Assembly (NCBI RefSeq): GCF_948329825.1
Contig: NZ_CAOJCM010000001.1
Span: 186,001-250,000 of the forward strand
Source of the DNA: Paenibacillus sp. JJ-100
Lineage (GTDB): Bacteria > Bacillota > Bacilli > Paenibacillales > Paenibacillaceae
DNA: 64,000 nucleotides
Direction of reading: 5' to 3'
The translations under genes and the position numbers were made by a program. Under the pieces are notes generated by a model that saw only the letters and a program-made list of their open reading frames with translations, was not told the origin of the DNA and did not search any database. This document shows, one piece after another, positions 54,504-62,948 of the stretch. Each line of letters opens with the position of its first letter. Within the stretch, counting starts at the first letter, position 1.

Positions 54504-56434
54504 TGAGTGCCATAGCCGGAATTGTACATAGGGATGGTCAGCAGGCGCTATGGGAGGACAGCTGGCGGTTATACGCAAGTCTTGGACATATCCCAGCAGA
54601 TACAACGGGGGTATGGAAAGGGGATGAAGCCTTCCTTAGCTGCCATGCCCAGTGGATTACGCTAGAGTCTGTCAACGAAAAATTGCCTTTACATGATGAA
54701 GATAGTCGATTAATCATCACTGCCGATGCCATTCTGGATAACCGGGAGCAACTGGCAGATCAGTTGCAGATTTCAAGAGCTGAGCTGTCTACGCTGGCAG
54801 ACAGTCAGCTGATTCTACGGGCATATCAGCGCTGGGGAGAACAGGTGGCTGGTCATCTGTTAGGCGATTTTGTATTTGCAATCTGGGATGAACGGCGCCA
54901 TACCTTGTTTGCCGCAAGGGATATCACAGGCATGAGGGCGTTCTACTATCGTCATGATGGTTCACGGTTTGCCTTTTGTACGTTGATGAAGCCATTGCTT
55001 GAGCTTGAAGGTGTCCAGAAATCACTCGACGAAAGCTGGTTATCCGAATTCCTGGCTATTCCGGATATGCATGACTCGGTAGATATTCATTCCACGGTTT
55101 ATCGTGGCGTAAATCAGCTTCCATCTGCACACACATTGACGTTTCGGAACGGGAAGATCGAACTGAAGCATTACCATCGCTGGGATGACGTTGAACCGCT
55201 TCGGCTCAAATCGGATGATGAATATGTGGAAGCTTTTCGCGATGTGTTCAGTCAAGCTGTAGGTTCGCGCCTGCGAACCCACAGACAAGTGGCGGCGGCA
55301 TTAAGTGGTGGATTGGATTCTGGAGCCGTTGCCGGTTTTGCATCTGGAACGCTCCGTAATCAGGGGAAACAGCTTCATGCTTACAGCTATGTACCTGTTC
55401 CCGACTTTACGGATTACACGCCCAAGACGTTACTTGCTGACGAGCGGCCATTCATTCGTTCCACGATCAGTCACGTAGGTAATATCGCGGAGAACTATCT
55501 GGATTTCGAAGGACGCAGCCCGCTCAGTGAAGTGGATACATGGCTCAATATGATGGAGATGCCTTATAAATACTTTGAAAATTCATTCTGGATCCGTGGA
55601 TTCTATGAGAAAGCGAGTGAGCAGGATGCAGGTATTCTGCTCACAGGCGCCCGTGGTAATTTTACGATCTCGTGGGGACCTGCGCTTGACTATTATGCCA
55701 GTTTGCTGAAAAGCGGAAGGTATTTCCGCTGGTTCCGGGAGATGCAGCAGTACAGCGAGCGTACAGGAATGGCATTCTCAAGAATTGCCCGCATCACAGG
55801 ACGTAAAGCCTTCCCTGACTGGTTTAAAGGGAACAACAAGGCGACAGTACAGCCTGCAGGCGCGCAATTAATTCATCCTGAATTAGCCCAAAGAACAGGG
55901 GTAATGGAGCGACTCAAATCTATTCTGGTGTTGCAGGGTGGAGCACGAGCCGATGCCCTTCAGGTACGAGCTGACAAGTTCAACAATTTGGCGATAGCCA
56001 ATAAGAATGGGGCTGTCGCTACAAAATGTTCTCTTCGCTATCGGGTATGGGAACGTGACCCGACGAGTGATCCAAGAGTCATCCGATTTTGTCTCTCTGT
56101 ACCGATTGAGCAGTATGTCAGACATGGCACGGATCGATCTCTGATTCGCCGAGCTACTTCACCGGAATTGCCCGATAAGGTAAGGCTGAACCAGCGTGTT
56201 CGGGGCGTACAGCCTGCGGACTGGCTGCATCGTATTTTGCCTGACTGGCAAGCATTTACCTCAGAGATGCAGGCCTTGTGTTCTGACAGCCGGGTTGCCG
56301 GCATATTAAACACGGATCGCATTAGAACAGCCCTAGCTAATTTTCCAAGTCCTAAGGCCGAACTGGCGTCACACCCGGATTTGCGCCTAATGATGCACAG
56401 TTTGATTGTATACCGATTTATTCAGAAATTTTAA
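54503..56434 (+). CDS. Lasso peptide macrolactam synthetase (asparagine synthetase-like, C protein)
   Basis: This 643-residue protein has an N-terminal glutamine-amidotransferase-like domain (1-210), beginning MSAIAGIV without the catalytic Cys2. An AS-B type ATP-pyrophosphatase domain follows, with SGGLDSG at 268-274. Lasso cyclases adenylate the ring Asp/Glu side chain and close the macrolactam with the new N-terminus. The ATG follows GAGGAGG at 54490-54496. It lies between the sulfotransferase gene (1-nt overlap) and the precursor gene (36 nt). Length and domain order match other Firmicute lasso cyclases. A true asparagine synthetase is excluded by the missing Cys2 and the context. Confidence 0.93.
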   Translation: MSAIAGIVHRDGQQALWEDSWRLYASLGHIPADTTGVWKGDEAFLSCHAQWITLESVNEKLPLHDEDSRLIITADAILDNREQLADQLQISRAELSTLADSQLILRAYQRWGEQVAGHLLGDFVFAIWDERRHTLFAARDITGMRAFYYRHDGSRFAFCTLMKPLLELEGVQKSLDESWLSEFLAIPDMHDSVDIHSTVYRGVNQLPSAHTLTFRNGKIELKHYHRWDDVEPLRLKSDDEYVEAFRDVFSQAVGSRLRTHRQVAAALSGGLDSGAVAGFASGTLRNQGKQLHAYSYVPVPDFTDYTPKTLLADERPFIRSTISHVGNIAENYLDFEGRSPLSEVDTWLNMMEMPYKYFENSFWIRGFYEKASEQDAGILLTGARGNFTISWGPALDYYASLLKSGRYFRWFREMQQYSERTGMAFSRIARITGRKAFPDWFKGNNKATVQPAGAQLIHPELAQRTGVMERLKSILVLQGGARADALQVRADKFNNLAIANKNGAVATKCSLRYRVWERDPTSDPRVIRFCLSVPIEQYVRHGTDRSLIRRATSPELPDKVRLNQRVRGVQPADWLHRILPDWQAFTSEMQALCSDSRVAGILNTDRIRTALANFPSPKAELASHPDLRLMMHSLIVYRFIQKF

Positions 56435-56470
56435 CCTGCAGCAGAGCTCATATGAAAGGAGGTGAAAACA

Positions 56471-56608
56471 ATGCAAAACGAAAAAAAGGAATGGCAAGCA
56501 CCTGTACTTGAGGTATTGGATGTGAACGAAACAATGGCAGGGGTAGGGTACAGACAAATCGACTGGATTACTGCACACGATGCCGATATGTACGATCCAA
56601 CGTCTTAA
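56471..56608 (+). CDS. Lasso peptide precursor (A), 45 residues
   Basis: The short frame has a strong site AAAGGAGGTG 7 nt before ATG. The leader (1-22) ends with VLEVLDVNETM and carries the hallmarks of lasso leaders: W-x-x-P-x-L (WQAPVLE) for RRE binding and Thr at -2. The core (23-45) is ring AGVGYRQID plus tail WITAHDADMYDPTS. Ring closure is predicted between Ala1 and Asp9. The length of 23 and the Ser C-terminus equal paeninodin, whose terminal Ser is phosphorylated. The tail has four acidic residues plus two aromatic residues for plugging. Translation of this gene would exceed that of the enzymes because a terminator follows. Confidence 0.93.
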   Translation: MQNEKKEWQAPVLEVLDVNETMAGVGYRQIDWITAHDADMYDPTS

Positions 56609-56641
56609 TTCTGTTCATATTCCAAGCATGTCCATACTTAA

Positions 56642-56683
56642 AGGGCGGAAATGCAGACATCTCAGCTTTTTCGCCTCCGCCCT
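56642..56683 (+). promoter_or_regulatory. Competing hairpin (possible antiterminator)
   Basis: AGGGCGGA (56642-56649) pairs perfectly with TCCGCCCT (56676-56683) across a 26-nt loop. The 3' arm contains the GCCCT that forms the 5' foot of the terminator, so the two structures exclude each other. Confidence 0.5.
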
Positions 56684-56716
56684 AATATTGAGCAAATGAA
56701 TATCAGGGCTTTTTTT
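56679..56716 (+). terminator. Attenuating terminator between precursor and kinase genes
   Basis: GCCCTAATATT (56679-56689) pairs with AATATCAGGGC (56699-56709) with one A-C mismatch and a 9-nt loop, followed by seven T (56710-56716). It would stop part of the transcripts after the precursor gene. Confidence 0.78.
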
Positions 56717-56745
56717 CATATCTAAAAACGAAGGAGGCCCCCTTA

Positions 56746-57693
56746 TTGTTGCCTGTGCACTATGAAGCTTACGGTTTGCGCTGGTTGAGTCAGATCCCGA
56801 TGCCCGAGTTGCAAAGTGCACCTCTGGATGCCGAAACGGAGCAGGGTGCAGTTGATGTACGGATCGAAACGTTCGATCTGACGGGACTGTGGAAGAGCTG
56901 GGATGTGGGCAACGACAACTTTGTAGCGCGGGACGGTTGTCTTTTTTTCAGAATCGAAGATACAGGATTATTTTTAATGGAACAGGGTCAACGCATCGTA
57001 ATCTCGCCAATATCGGGAGCTGATCCGAAAAAAGTAAGGCTGTTTATCCTCGGGACATGCATGTCCGTGATTATGATGCAGCGCGGCATTCTTCCACTGC
57101 ACGGGAGTGCAGTAGTTATTGATCAAAGGGCTTACGCGTTCGTCGGGCATTCTGGCGCAGGAAAGTCTACATTATCTGCAGCGCTCGCATCTCGTGGATA
57201 TCCTCTTCTCACCGATGATGTGGTGGCCTTGACTTGGGATGCCGAAGGAAGAGCCATCGTGTCACCGGGATATCCACAGCAGAAATTATGGCAGCCCAGT
57301 CTGGATGGTTTTGGTATGGATCAACAGAACTACGCCACGGTGCACGCTGAAATCACGAAATATGCCATTCCCGTTCAACACTATTTTCATGAGAGAGCGG
57401 TGCCTTTAGCTGGAATCTATGAGCTTGTACCCCGGCCAGATCACGGATCGGGATCGGTTCATCTGGAAGAGGTTATCGGTCTCGAACGTCTTCACGTGCT
57501 GTGCTCTCATACCTTTCGTGCTGGACTGGTGACACGGCAGGGACTTGCTCAATGGTTGTTCGAAACGGTATCCAAACTCTCAGCTAGTGTGGAGATCAGC
57601 AGGATCAGCAGAACAGGGCAAGACTTTACAGCATTTGAGATGGTGGAACGAATCATCAATCATATACGCAAAGGAGTGCAAGTAGGAATATGA
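56746..57693 (+). CDS. HprK-like lasso peptide kinase (K)
   Basis: This 315-residue protein has an HPr-kinase-like C-terminal domain: LHGSAVV (118-124), Walker A GHSGAGKST (134-142) and TDDVVAL (156-162). Characterised homologues in Paenibacillus and thermophilic lasso clusters (PadeK, ThcoK) phosphorylate the C-terminal Ser of the precursor. The precursor here ends in Ser, as required. The start is TTG with AAGGAGG 8 nt upstream; no ATG is closer. It overlaps the B1 gene by 4 nt. The N-terminal 100 residues are family specific. Confidence 0.9.
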   Translation: MLPVHYEAYGLRWLSQIPMPELQSAPLDAETEQGAVDVRIETFDLTGLWKSWDVGNDNFVARDGCLFFRIEDTGLFLMEQGQRIVISPISGADPKKVRLFILGTCMSVIMMQRGILPLHGSAVVIDQRAYAFVGHSGAGKSTLSAALASRGYPLLTDDVVALTWDAEGRAIVSPGYPQQKLWQPSLDGFGMDQQNYATVHAEITKYAIPVQHYFHERAVPLAGIYELVPRPDHGSGSVHLEEVIGLERLHVLCSHTFRAGLVTRQGLAQWLFETVSKLSASVEISRISRTGQDFTAFEMVERIINHIRKGVQVGI

Positions 57694-57989
57694 CAGCTAT
57701 TACACCCATCCATGCGAATGACGTGATATCACGGAAGGAAGGTAATCTGGTTAGTGATATGGGCGGCGAGAAGGTGATGATGAGCATTGCCTCCGGTAAA
57801 TATTACAATCTGGGCAGCACCGGTGGACGCATCTGGGAACTCATCGCAGAGCAGCGTAAGCTGGAGGAATTGATTGAGGCGCTTGCTGTAGAATACGATA
57901 TCCAACCGGAGCAATGCCGTGAACAGGTTGTGCCTTTTTTGGAGCACCTCTCACGTGAAGGATTAATCGATATTTCCCGCGGAGTCTAG
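57690..57989 (+). CDS. PqqD-like RiPP recognition element (B1)
   Basis: This 99-residue protein has a PqqD winged-helix RRE fold, with EGNLVSDMGGEKVMMSIASGKYYNLGSTGGRIWELI and REGLIDISRGV at the end. In split lasso systems B1 binds the precursor leader (W-x-x-P-x-L region) and delivers it to the B2 protease. ATG overlaps the kinase stop codon (ATGA). The size is typical. Confidence 0.92.
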   Translation: MTAITPIHANDVISRKEGNLVSDMGGEKVMMSIASGKYYNLGSTGGRIWELIAEQRKLEELIEALAVEYDIQPEQCREQVVPFLEHLSREGLIDISRGV

Positions 57990-57993
57990 GAAG

Positions 57994-58476
57994 ATGTTTC
58001 GGAAAATAAAAGCGTATTTCTCGCTTCCAGCTCCGGTAAGGCAATTGATGTGGGAAGCTTACATCCTGCTGGGATGGGCACGAATTCAGAAGGCAAGGTC
58101 GTTTGCCAAGATTGCTCCGGGACTCGGAACGCCTATGGTGGAAACACCTATGACTGGTTTGAATCGAACTCAAGTGGTGGAGATCAGAAATATCTCAAAA
58201 GCAGTTATGCTTGCCAGCAAATATACGTTATGGGAAAGCCAGTGTCTTGTCATGGCTATAGCTGCGATGAAAATGTTGGAGCGTCGTCATATCGCAAGTA
58301 CGTTATATATGGGCACGGCACGGAATAAGCAAGGACAACTGATGGCACACGCCTGGCTACGAAGTGGCAAGCTGATCGTAACTGGAGCAGATACGATGGA
58401 TCAATATACGGTCGTCGGCGTGTTTGGTAAAGGGTGTCCTGAGAAGGGATCTGGAGAGATTGTCTATGACGCATGA
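57994..58476 (+). CDS. Transglutaminase-like leader peptidase (B2)
   Basis: This 160-residue Cys protease has the catalytic triad Cys84 (LWESQCLVMA), His119 (MAHAWL) and Asp133 (VTGADTM). It removes the leader from the precursor after the Thr-Met at its end, releasing Ala1 for cyclisation. The start ATG lies 4 nt after the B1 stop codon, and the gene overlaps the next one by 11 nt. The N-terminal segment KIKAYFSLPAPVRQLMWEAYILLGWARI is the usual helix of these proteins. Confidence 0.92.
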   Translation: MFRKIKAYFSLPAPVRQLMWEAYILLGWARIQKARSFAKIAPGLGTPMVETPMTGLNRTQVVEIRNISKAVMLASKYTLWESQCLVMAIAAMKMLERRHIASTLYMGTARNKQGQLMAHAWLRSGKLIVTGADTMDQYTVVGVFGKGCPEKGSGEIVYDA

Positions 58477-59662
58477 AACTGAACTGTATTCTACAAGGTT
58501 TCCGAAGGAGCTTAAGTTCATCTTGAGCCTGCTTAGAGATGATCTGACGGATCTAACTTCTAAGGAGATGACGAGCCGGCTGCACGATATGGATTGGCCA
58601 CTGTTTGTACAGCTTGTGTACCACCATCGTCTGTATTCGGTCATCTATGTGAGATTAAAACAGATGAATCTTCCGTCTGTTCCCCAGACGGTAATGGAGA
58701 GCTTGAAACAGCAGTATACGATCAACACGTTTCGTATGTTGCAACTCACAGCTGAAATGGAGCAAGTATGCGGGGCGTTTCGGGAACGGGGGATCCGCAC
58801 GATTACACTAAAAGGGCCTGCTCTGGCGCATGACCTGTACGGTGATGTTTCTATGCGAACCTCCAAAGATCTGGATATTTTGATTCCAGTCCAAGAGGTC
58901 GAGGCAGCAGAACGTATTCTCATCGGGCTTGGTTACCAGTGCAAGGAGGGTGAGAGATCACTTACCGTTCGCAGTTGGAAGTGGCGGGAGCATCACATTT
59001 GTTATATTCATCCCGAGAAACGGACTCAAGTGGAGATCCATTGGAGGCTTAATCCCGACTCCGGCCGAGAAACAGACTTTGAGTTATTATGGAAACGCAG
59101 TCGCTTCAGCTCTTATACCCAGACACCTGTACGTATGCTCGAAAGAGAGGATCTATGGGTGTATTTAGTGACACATGGTGCAAGGCATGGATGGTTCAGA
59201 TTGCGGTGGTTACTGGACATGGATCAGATGATTCGTACGATGCCACTGGATACAAAAAAGATAGAGCGACGTCTGAAAGCAGAGGGACGTTTATCCATTG
59301 GTTCCCAGACATTGCATCTTGCTTCGGGCCTGCTGCATACGCCGCTGAGTGACGATTACCTCTCCATCATGGCTATGAGTAACCGTGCTGGTCAGCGATT
59401 AGCGAGAGCCGGTGCGCTGTTTATGAATGACATGCTGGATAGTCCAGCAGAGTTGCCGAATTATCAATCGTATTTGTTTTCTCTTCGAAGTGTTAGGCAG
59501 AAATGGTTTTTCTTTATTGAGCGTTTATATCCGAGTACTTGGGACGTGCATCAACTGCCGCTTCCTCGCTCTCTGTACTTTCTATATTTCCCGTTACGTC
59601 CGTTTCTCTGGTTCTGGCGGCGCTTCAAAAAAAGCACGATGACAGAGAGGGGAAAAGTATGA
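58466..59662 (+). CDS. Nucleotidyltransferase-like protein of the lasso cluster
   Basis: This 398-residue protein belongs to the NTP_transf_5 family. The motif KGPALAHDLYGDVSMRTSKDLDILIP (about residues 106-131, given in two parts KGPALAHDLYGDVSMR and TSKDLDILIP) contains the two Asp (DLD) that bind metal in nucleotidyltransferases. Genes of this kind recur beside HprK-like kinases in Firmicute lasso clusters, but their reaction is not established to my knowledge. ATG at 58466 is inside the end of B2; a TTG 42 nt upstream is less likely. It overlaps the ABC transporter by 4 nt. Confidence 0.83.
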   Translation: MTHETELYSTRFPKELKFILSLLRDDLTDLTSKEMTSRLHDMDWPLFVQLVYHHRLYSVIYVRLKQMNLPSVPQTVMESLKQQYTINTFRMLQLTAEMEQVCGAFRERGIRTITLKGPALAHDLYGDVSMRTSKDLDILIPVQEVEAAERILIGLGYQCKEGERSLTVRSWKWREHHICYIHPEKRTQVEIHWRLNPDSGRETDFELLWKRSRFSSYTQTPVRMLEREDLWVYLVTHGARHGWFRLRWLLDMDQMIRTMPLDTKKIERRLKAEGRLSIGSQTLHLASGLLHTPLSDDYLSIMAMSNRAGQRLARAGALFMNDMLDSPAELPNYQSYLFSLRSVRQKWFFFIERLYPSTWDVHQLPLPRSLYFLYFPLRPFLWFWRRFKKSTMTERGKV

Positions 59663-61500
59663 TCTCAGAACTGAAATATTTTATGCAAAAGCTGCATCAT
59701 GTCTCGGGGCCCATTTTATATTGGAATCTGCTGGCTATGATCTCGATCGGTCTAATGGAAGGAATCGGCATCTACATGCTTGTTCCGATGCTGAGCTTAA
59801 TCGGTGTTTTTGAGATGGGATCGACAGGTCTACATCTATCTTGGTTAAGCTCTATACTTCGCCAATTCTCAGAAAATAGTCAATTAATACTTGTTCTGTT
59901 CGCCTTTGTATTCATCCTCTCTGGACAGGCGTGGATGCAACGTCTCCAGACGATCCGCAATACCCGTATTCAGCAGCAATTCATACGAACGCTGCGTATG
60001 GAAACCTATAGCGCGATCCTTAGAGCGCAGTGGTCTTTTTTTCTCCAAAAACGAAAATCCGATTTTAATCATATATTAACGACTGAACTTGCCCGAGTAA
60101 GTCAGGGAACCAATCTCATTCTGCAGACGGTGGCCTCACTGATTTTTACAACCATTCAGATCGGTCTTGCTTTCTGGTTATCTGCCAGATTAACAACACT
60201 TGTGCTGATCTGTGGAGTGTTGCTATTTATCCTCCTGCGCAAGTTTGTTAGACGCGCTAAACAGATTGGGGATCAGACTTCGGAATATTCACAACATTAT
60301 TATAATGGCATTACCGAGCATTTTAACGGAATCAAAGATATCAAAAGTAATATGCTGGAACACTCCCATATCCGCTGGTTTGAGCGCTTGTGCAGACAGA
60401 TTGAATATAATGTGGTGCAGTTTAGTCAGCTAAATACAGGTACACAGCTCATTCATAGGATGTCAGCTGCGTTAATTATTGCGACGTTTATTTATCTATC
60501 TCTACAGGTAATGTCCGTGCCTCCAGCAAGTCTGCTATTGATTATATTAATTTTTTCACGATTATGGCCGAGGTTTACCGCCATTCAGTCCAATCTGGAG
60601 TACATAAGCTCGATGCTGCCTGCATTTCGGATGGTGAGAGAGCTGCAATTACAGACGGAGAAGAGCCGCGAGATCAATGAAGAATTCTCAATCGACCCAG
60701 AACCAGAACCGAAAAGAGGTGCGTCCGTTGCTCCCCCCATCGTTCCAATGGATCCCGTGGAAGCCATCACCTGCGAAAATGTTTATTTTCGTTATGAAGA
60801 CAGCGACACTTACGCATTGAAGAACGTACAATCATCGATTCCAGCTCGGGGTATGACAGCGATTGTTGGTAAATCAGGGGCAGGTAAAAGCACATTAATT
60901 GATCTGATTATGGGTCTAATAAAGCCTGAGAGCGGACAGATCTTGATCGACGGAAAAGCCTTGTCAGAGGAGCAACTGTTAAATTGGCGTAGTTCTATCG
61001 GATACGTGTCGCAAGATCCCTTTTTGTTTCATACAAGTATTCGTGAAAATCTGCGGCTGGTTGACCCTAATGCAAGTGAGGAACAGATGTGGCGGGCACT
61101 TCAATTTTCTTCTTCAGCCTCATTTGTACAGAGACTTCCTCAAGGTCTGGATACGATTATCGGCGATCGGGGCATACGTCTTTCCGGCGGTGAGCGTCAG
61201 CGTCTGGTGCTAGCTCGGACCATGCTGCGCAATCCTTCCGTGCTGGTACTGGATGAAGCAACAAGTGCACTGGACAGTGAAAATGAACAGCACATTCATG
61301 AAGCGCTCGAACGACTGAAAGGACACGTCACTATTATTGTCATTGCCCATCGATTATCTACCATTCGAACCGCAGATCGAGTCATCGTTCTGGAAGAAGG
61401 GCGTGTCATTCAAGAGGGTGGATATCAGCAGTTATCATCCGACTCATCTGGGACGTTTAGCAAGCTGCTTCATATGCAGGCAGGTGCAGCAGGGCAATAG
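59659..61500 (+). CDS. Lasso peptide exporter/immunity ABC transporter (D)
   Basis: This 613-residue half-transporter has an N-terminal six-TM domain (about 15-320, from LLAMISIGLMEGIGIYMLVPML) and an ATPase domain (about 380-600). Walker A is VGKSGAGKSTL, the signature is LSGGERQRLVLA, and Walker B is VLVLDEATSALD with IVIAHRLSTI. It should export the mature peptide and protect the producer. ATG at 59659 overlaps the preceding stop (ATGA) and follows GAGGGG. It is the last gene of the cluster operon and is followed by a terminator. No peptidase C39 domain is present, as expected because B2 removes the leader. Confidence 0.93.
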   Translation: MISELKYFMQKLHHVSGPILYWNLLAMISIGLMEGIGIYMLVPMLSLIGVFEMGSTGLHLSWLSSILRQFSENSQLILVLFAFVFILSGQAWMQRLQTIRNTRIQQQFIRTLRMETYSAILRAQWSFFLQKRKSDFNHILTTELARVSQGTNLILQTVASLIFTTIQIGLAFWLSARLTTLVLICGVLLFILLRKFVRRAKQIGDQTSEYSQHYYNGITEHFNGIKDIKSNMLEHSHIRWFERLCRQIEYNVVQFSQLNTGTQLIHRMSAALIIATFIYLSLQVMSVPPASLLLIILIFSRLWPRFTAIQSNLEYISSMLPAFRMVRELQLQTEKSREINEEFSIDPEPEPKRGASVAPPIVPMDPVEAITCENVYFRYEDSDTYALKNVQSSIPARGMTAIVGKSGAGKSTLIDLIMGLIKPESGQILIDGKALSEEQLLNWRSSIGYVSQDPFLFHTSIRENLRLVDPNASEEQMWRALQFSSSASFVQRLPQGLDTIIGDRGIRLSGGERQRLVLARTMLRNPSVLVLDEATSALDSENEQHIHEALERLKGHVTIIVIAHRLSTIRTADRVIVLEEGRVIQEGGYQQLSSDSSGTFSKLLHMQAGAAGQ

Positions 61501-61567
61501 AAGACATATGAGCTTAAGAAAGGAGTGAAGAGTGAAGTAAAACAACAAAGGAGTAAAATAAAACAAG

Positions 61568-61595
61568 AAAGGCGTACCGCAAAGGGACGCCTTTT
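61568..61595. terminator. Bidirectional terminator between the lasso operon and cysC
   Basis: AAAGGCGT/ACGCCTTTT stem with an 11-nt loop, A-rich before and T-rich after, serving both convergent genes. Confidence 0.8.
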
Positions 61596-61649
61596 CTATC
61601 ATTCATTTTTAGTAGATTGTAATTTGTAGATTAGTAGCTCTGAGGTCTA

Positions 61650-62288
61650 CTAATATGTCAGGGCAGAATCGGTCTGTACAGGAAGATTTAAAGCGCCGAT
61701 GTGTTGCAGATGTTCTACGATCTGTTGAACAGCTTCTGCAATGTTATATTGCTCTGTATCGATGATGAGTGAAGGGGACTTCGGTATGTCATAAGGGGCG
61801 GAGATTCCTGTAAAGTGAGGGATCTCACCATTGCGTGCCTTTTTGTAGAGACCTTTCGGATCACGCCGTTCACATTCCTCAATAGAACAGCGCACATAGA
61901 TTTCGATGAAATCTTCTGGTTCGAATAATTGCTTAACCATCTCCCGGTCTTCTTCATGAGGAGAGATAAACGCCGAGAGTACAAGCAGTCCAGCGTCGAC
62001 CATCAACTTGGACACTTCTCCAATGCGCCGTAGATTTTCTTGCCGATCCGACGAAGTAAACCCAAGATCGCGATTCAACCCATGACGGACATTATCACCA
62101 TCAAGCACATAACAACGAACACCTTGTTCAGACAAGTAACTCTCCAGTGCAAAAGCAATAGATGACTTACCCGCGCCGGATAAACCAGTAAACCACACTG
62201 TGCGGCTGCGATGTCCGTTGAATCTTTCCCGATCCTGTCTACTTAAACTCGATGTTTGCCAGGTAATATTGCGTTCTTCATTTGACAT
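61650..62288 (-). CDS. cysC: Adenylylsulfate (APS) kinase
   Basis: This 212-residue cytosolic kinase phosphorylates APS to PAPS, the donor used by sulfotransferases. It has the P-loop [11 protein letters not shown] (33-43), the APS-binding [26 protein letters not shown] (62-87) and [21 protein letters not shown]. The length is normal for a stand-alone CysC. No ATP sulfurylase or reductase gene is next to it. It is convergent with the lasso operon and separated from it only by the shared terminator, so it could supply PAPS to the cluster sulfotransferase, though a general role is equally possible. Confidence 0.93.
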   Translation of the reverse strand: MSNEERNITWQTSSLSRQDRERFNGHRSRTVWFTGLSGAGKSSIAFALESYLSEQGVRCYVLDGDNVRHGLNRDLGFTSSDRQENLRRIGEVSKLMVDAGLLVLSAFISPHEEDREMVKQLFEPEDFIEIYVRCSIEECERRDPKGLYKKARNGEIPHFTGISAPYDIPKSPSLIIDTEQYNIAEAVQQIVEHLQHIGALNLPVQTDSALTY

Positions 62289-62439
62289 GTCATCCCGCCT
62301 CTTCTAACCTCATGATTTGTATAATATTTTAACATATTTACTAGATTGTAGCATATAGAAATGTTCTGCAAAGATACAGCTTGAATGTTCTGTATATCGG
62401 GTATAGATGTGTATACATAGAGAGCAGGAGGGCAATACG

Positions 62440-62853
62440 ATGAGTGATAACATTACCAATATACAAGTGGGCTTCAAATGCCCTGATTGCGGGCAGGAAG
62501 TAAGTTTATATTTTATACAGGAACAAGTGAATACGGTTCGCTGTGGTGGATGTCAGCGTGCTTATACACTCATGAAACCAACGATAGGCGATGAGATTTT
62601 GCTGAATTGGGAGCAGGAGGCACTGTACCATAAGCTGCGTGCAGAACGTTCTGAGCAGGATAATCACAGTATGTCGGCACTCATCATTAAAGTGATTGAG
62701 CTCTTGACCTGGCGGGATCAAGGAGATGGGCAGACCCGCGCAATCCAGACAGTCAAAGAATGGCTGGCTGACAGCGGCAAACCGCTGACTTTGCTGGAGC
62801 TTTTTCATCAACCGACATCCATCAAACACGAAAATAAACGGAACTCGCGCTAA
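62440..62853 (+). CDS. Hypothetical zinc-ribbon protein
   Basis: This 137-residue protein is not recognised. An N-terminal zinc ribbon (GFKCPDCGQEVSLYFIQEQVNTVRCGGCQ) has two CxxC pairs at about residues 14-17 and 35-38, followed by a helical C-terminal part (LLNWEQEALYHKLRAERSE...VKEWLADSG). It may be a protein-binding or nucleic-acid adaptor. ATG at 62440 has AGGAGGG 9 nt upstream; earlier in-frame starts lack a ribosome site. It is co-oriented with pdaA, about 95 nt away. Confidence 0.7.
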   Translation: MSDNITNIQVGFKCPDCGQEVSLYFIQEQVNTVRCGGCQRAYTLMKPTIGDEILLNWEQEALYHKLRAERSEQDNHSMSALIIKVIELLTWRDQGDGQTRAIQTVKEWLADSGKPLTLLELFHQPTSIKHENKRNSR

Positions 62854-62858
62854 ATAAT

Positions 62859-62889
62859 TACATAACATATACGTTCCTGTGGCATATTA
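62859..62889 (+). promoter_or_regulatory. Sigma-G-like promoter candidate of pdaA
   Basis: TACATA (62859-62864), 18 nt, CATATTA (62883-62889). It is one base off the sigma-G -35 consensus and fits the -10, consistent with forespore expression of pdaA in Bacillus. Confidence 0.45.
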
Positions 62890-62948
62890 CCTGAAGGTGT
62901 TTGTGAACCTTGAAACAAACCGAATATTCAGGAACAGGAGCGGATAAC

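Noticed and set aside
54503-56434. Genuine asparagine synthetase (asnB/asnO)
   Set aside because: The catalytic Cys2 of the glutaminase domain is missing and the gene sits between a sulfotransferase and a lasso precursor.
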